This document shows, piece by piece, positions 63,800 to 64,000 of a stretch of 64,000 bases of DNA. The DNA is taken from positions 310,001-374,000 of the forward strand of contig NZ_FNAN01000009.1 of assembly GCF_900101885.1 (NCBI RefSeq), read 5' to 3'. Position 1 is the first letter of the stretch; the number at the start of each line of letters is the position of its first letter. The notes under the pieces were generated by a model. That model saw only the letters and a program-made list of their open reading frames with translations. It was not told the DNA's origin and did no database searches. Position numbers and translations under genes: made by a program. Origin of the DNA: Dyadobacter soli (GTDB taxonomy: Bacteria > Bacteroidota > Bacteroidia > Cytophagales > Spirosomataceae).

Positions 63800-64000
63800 A
63801 TGAAAAATAGAATAGTACCCTTTTTCCTCTACGCATTCTGCATTGCATTCCTGAACTTCACTTTCAGCGATGAGTTCGAAGAATACGGAATAAGCCAGAA
63901 AGACATTCAGAACCGCCTTTGGAATGGTTTACAAGCTCCTTCGGTAACTGTGCCTTACTTCGGTAGTTCCGTTAAGTCGGCGTGCCGCTCGCTCGCACCG
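63800..64000 (+). CDS. Hypothetical exported protein (3' end outside window)
   Basis: Open from the ATG at 63800 to the edge, 67 residues visible. The N-terminus has a hydrophobic, signal-like stretch (IVPFFLYAFCIAFLNFTFS) followed by DEFEEYGISQKDIQNRLW; no domain is recognised. It lies 48 bp after the small lipoprotein, possibly in an operon. Confidence 0.5.
   Translation, partial: MKNRIVPFFLYAFCIAFLNFTFSDEFEEYGISQKDIQNRLWNGLQAPSVTVPYFGSSVKSACRSLAP

Overview
The window looks like a chromosomal segment of a Bacteroidota bacterium of the Cytophagales, most likely Dyadobacter or a close relative. The grounds are two SusC/SusD pairs, the gliding/type IX secretion genes sprA and gldF, many lipoproteins and Tat-tagged Gfo/Idh/MocA oxidoreductases, Bacteroidota-type promoters (TTTG, about 20 nt, TAnnTTTG), and roughly 50% G+C by eye. 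The genus is an inference from gene content. No rRNA, tRNA, CRISPR array, transposase or integrase was recognised.

Layout. 1-9680 is a glycan-uptake locus: a membrane-anchored propeller/Y_Y_Y/LuxR-type regulator, SusC, SusD and a LamG-type lipoprotein on the minus strand, with a divergent porin-like gene. 9755-28329 is mostly core: malate dehydrogenase, a YkvA-like protein, TatA, GatA, a LysM lytic transglycosylase, RuvA, the 2420-residue SprA, GcvH, a dihydroorotase-like protein that has lost its metal-binding histidines, two DUF4199 membrane proteins, GldF, and an ECF sigma/anti-sigma pair. 28422-30128 is a FAD-dependent oxidoreductase whose 3' quarter switches abruptly to G/T-ending codons.

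30191-36097 is an AT-richer accessory island. It holds an unknown 260-residue protein, the translationally coupled pair TcmP (three-Cys-motif partner) and DUF5131 (phage Gp37/Gp68, radical-SAM-like Cys motif), an XRE regulator, a small hypothetical gene, and a 710-residue protein joining a complete Fic domain to a C-terminal 2H phosphoesterase (2'-5' RNA ligase-like) domain. TcmP and the Fic-2H protein both carry a QLxLF pentapeptide resembling the beta sliding-clamp binding motif. This is the best candidate in the window for an undescribed conflict or defence system.

36248-49671 is a long minus-strand amino-sugar region: a lipoprotein oxidoreductase, NagB, NagA and a FucP/NagP-like transporter, then a Tat-exported Gfo/Idh enzyme, a propeller-like protein, a neutral-ceramidase-like amidohydrolase, a Tat-tagged DegT aminotransferase and a second Tat-tagged Gfo/Idh enzyme, headed by a LacI regulator. 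The neighbours together suggest extracytoplasmic processing of an N-acyl amino sugar or aminocyclitol. Several families of REP-like palindromes lie in its intergenic gaps.

49857-59952 holds a sterol-desaturase-family membrane enzyme and a second SusC/SusD pair followed by two FGly sulfatases, so probably a sulfated-glycan locus. A broken antitoxin/VapC pair lies between the sulfatases. 60053-60516 is an intact YoeB-type toxin-antitoxin pair. 60522-63121 is a TPR-type histidine kinase with a LuxR response regulator. The window ends with a small lipoprotein and a truncated unknown gene.
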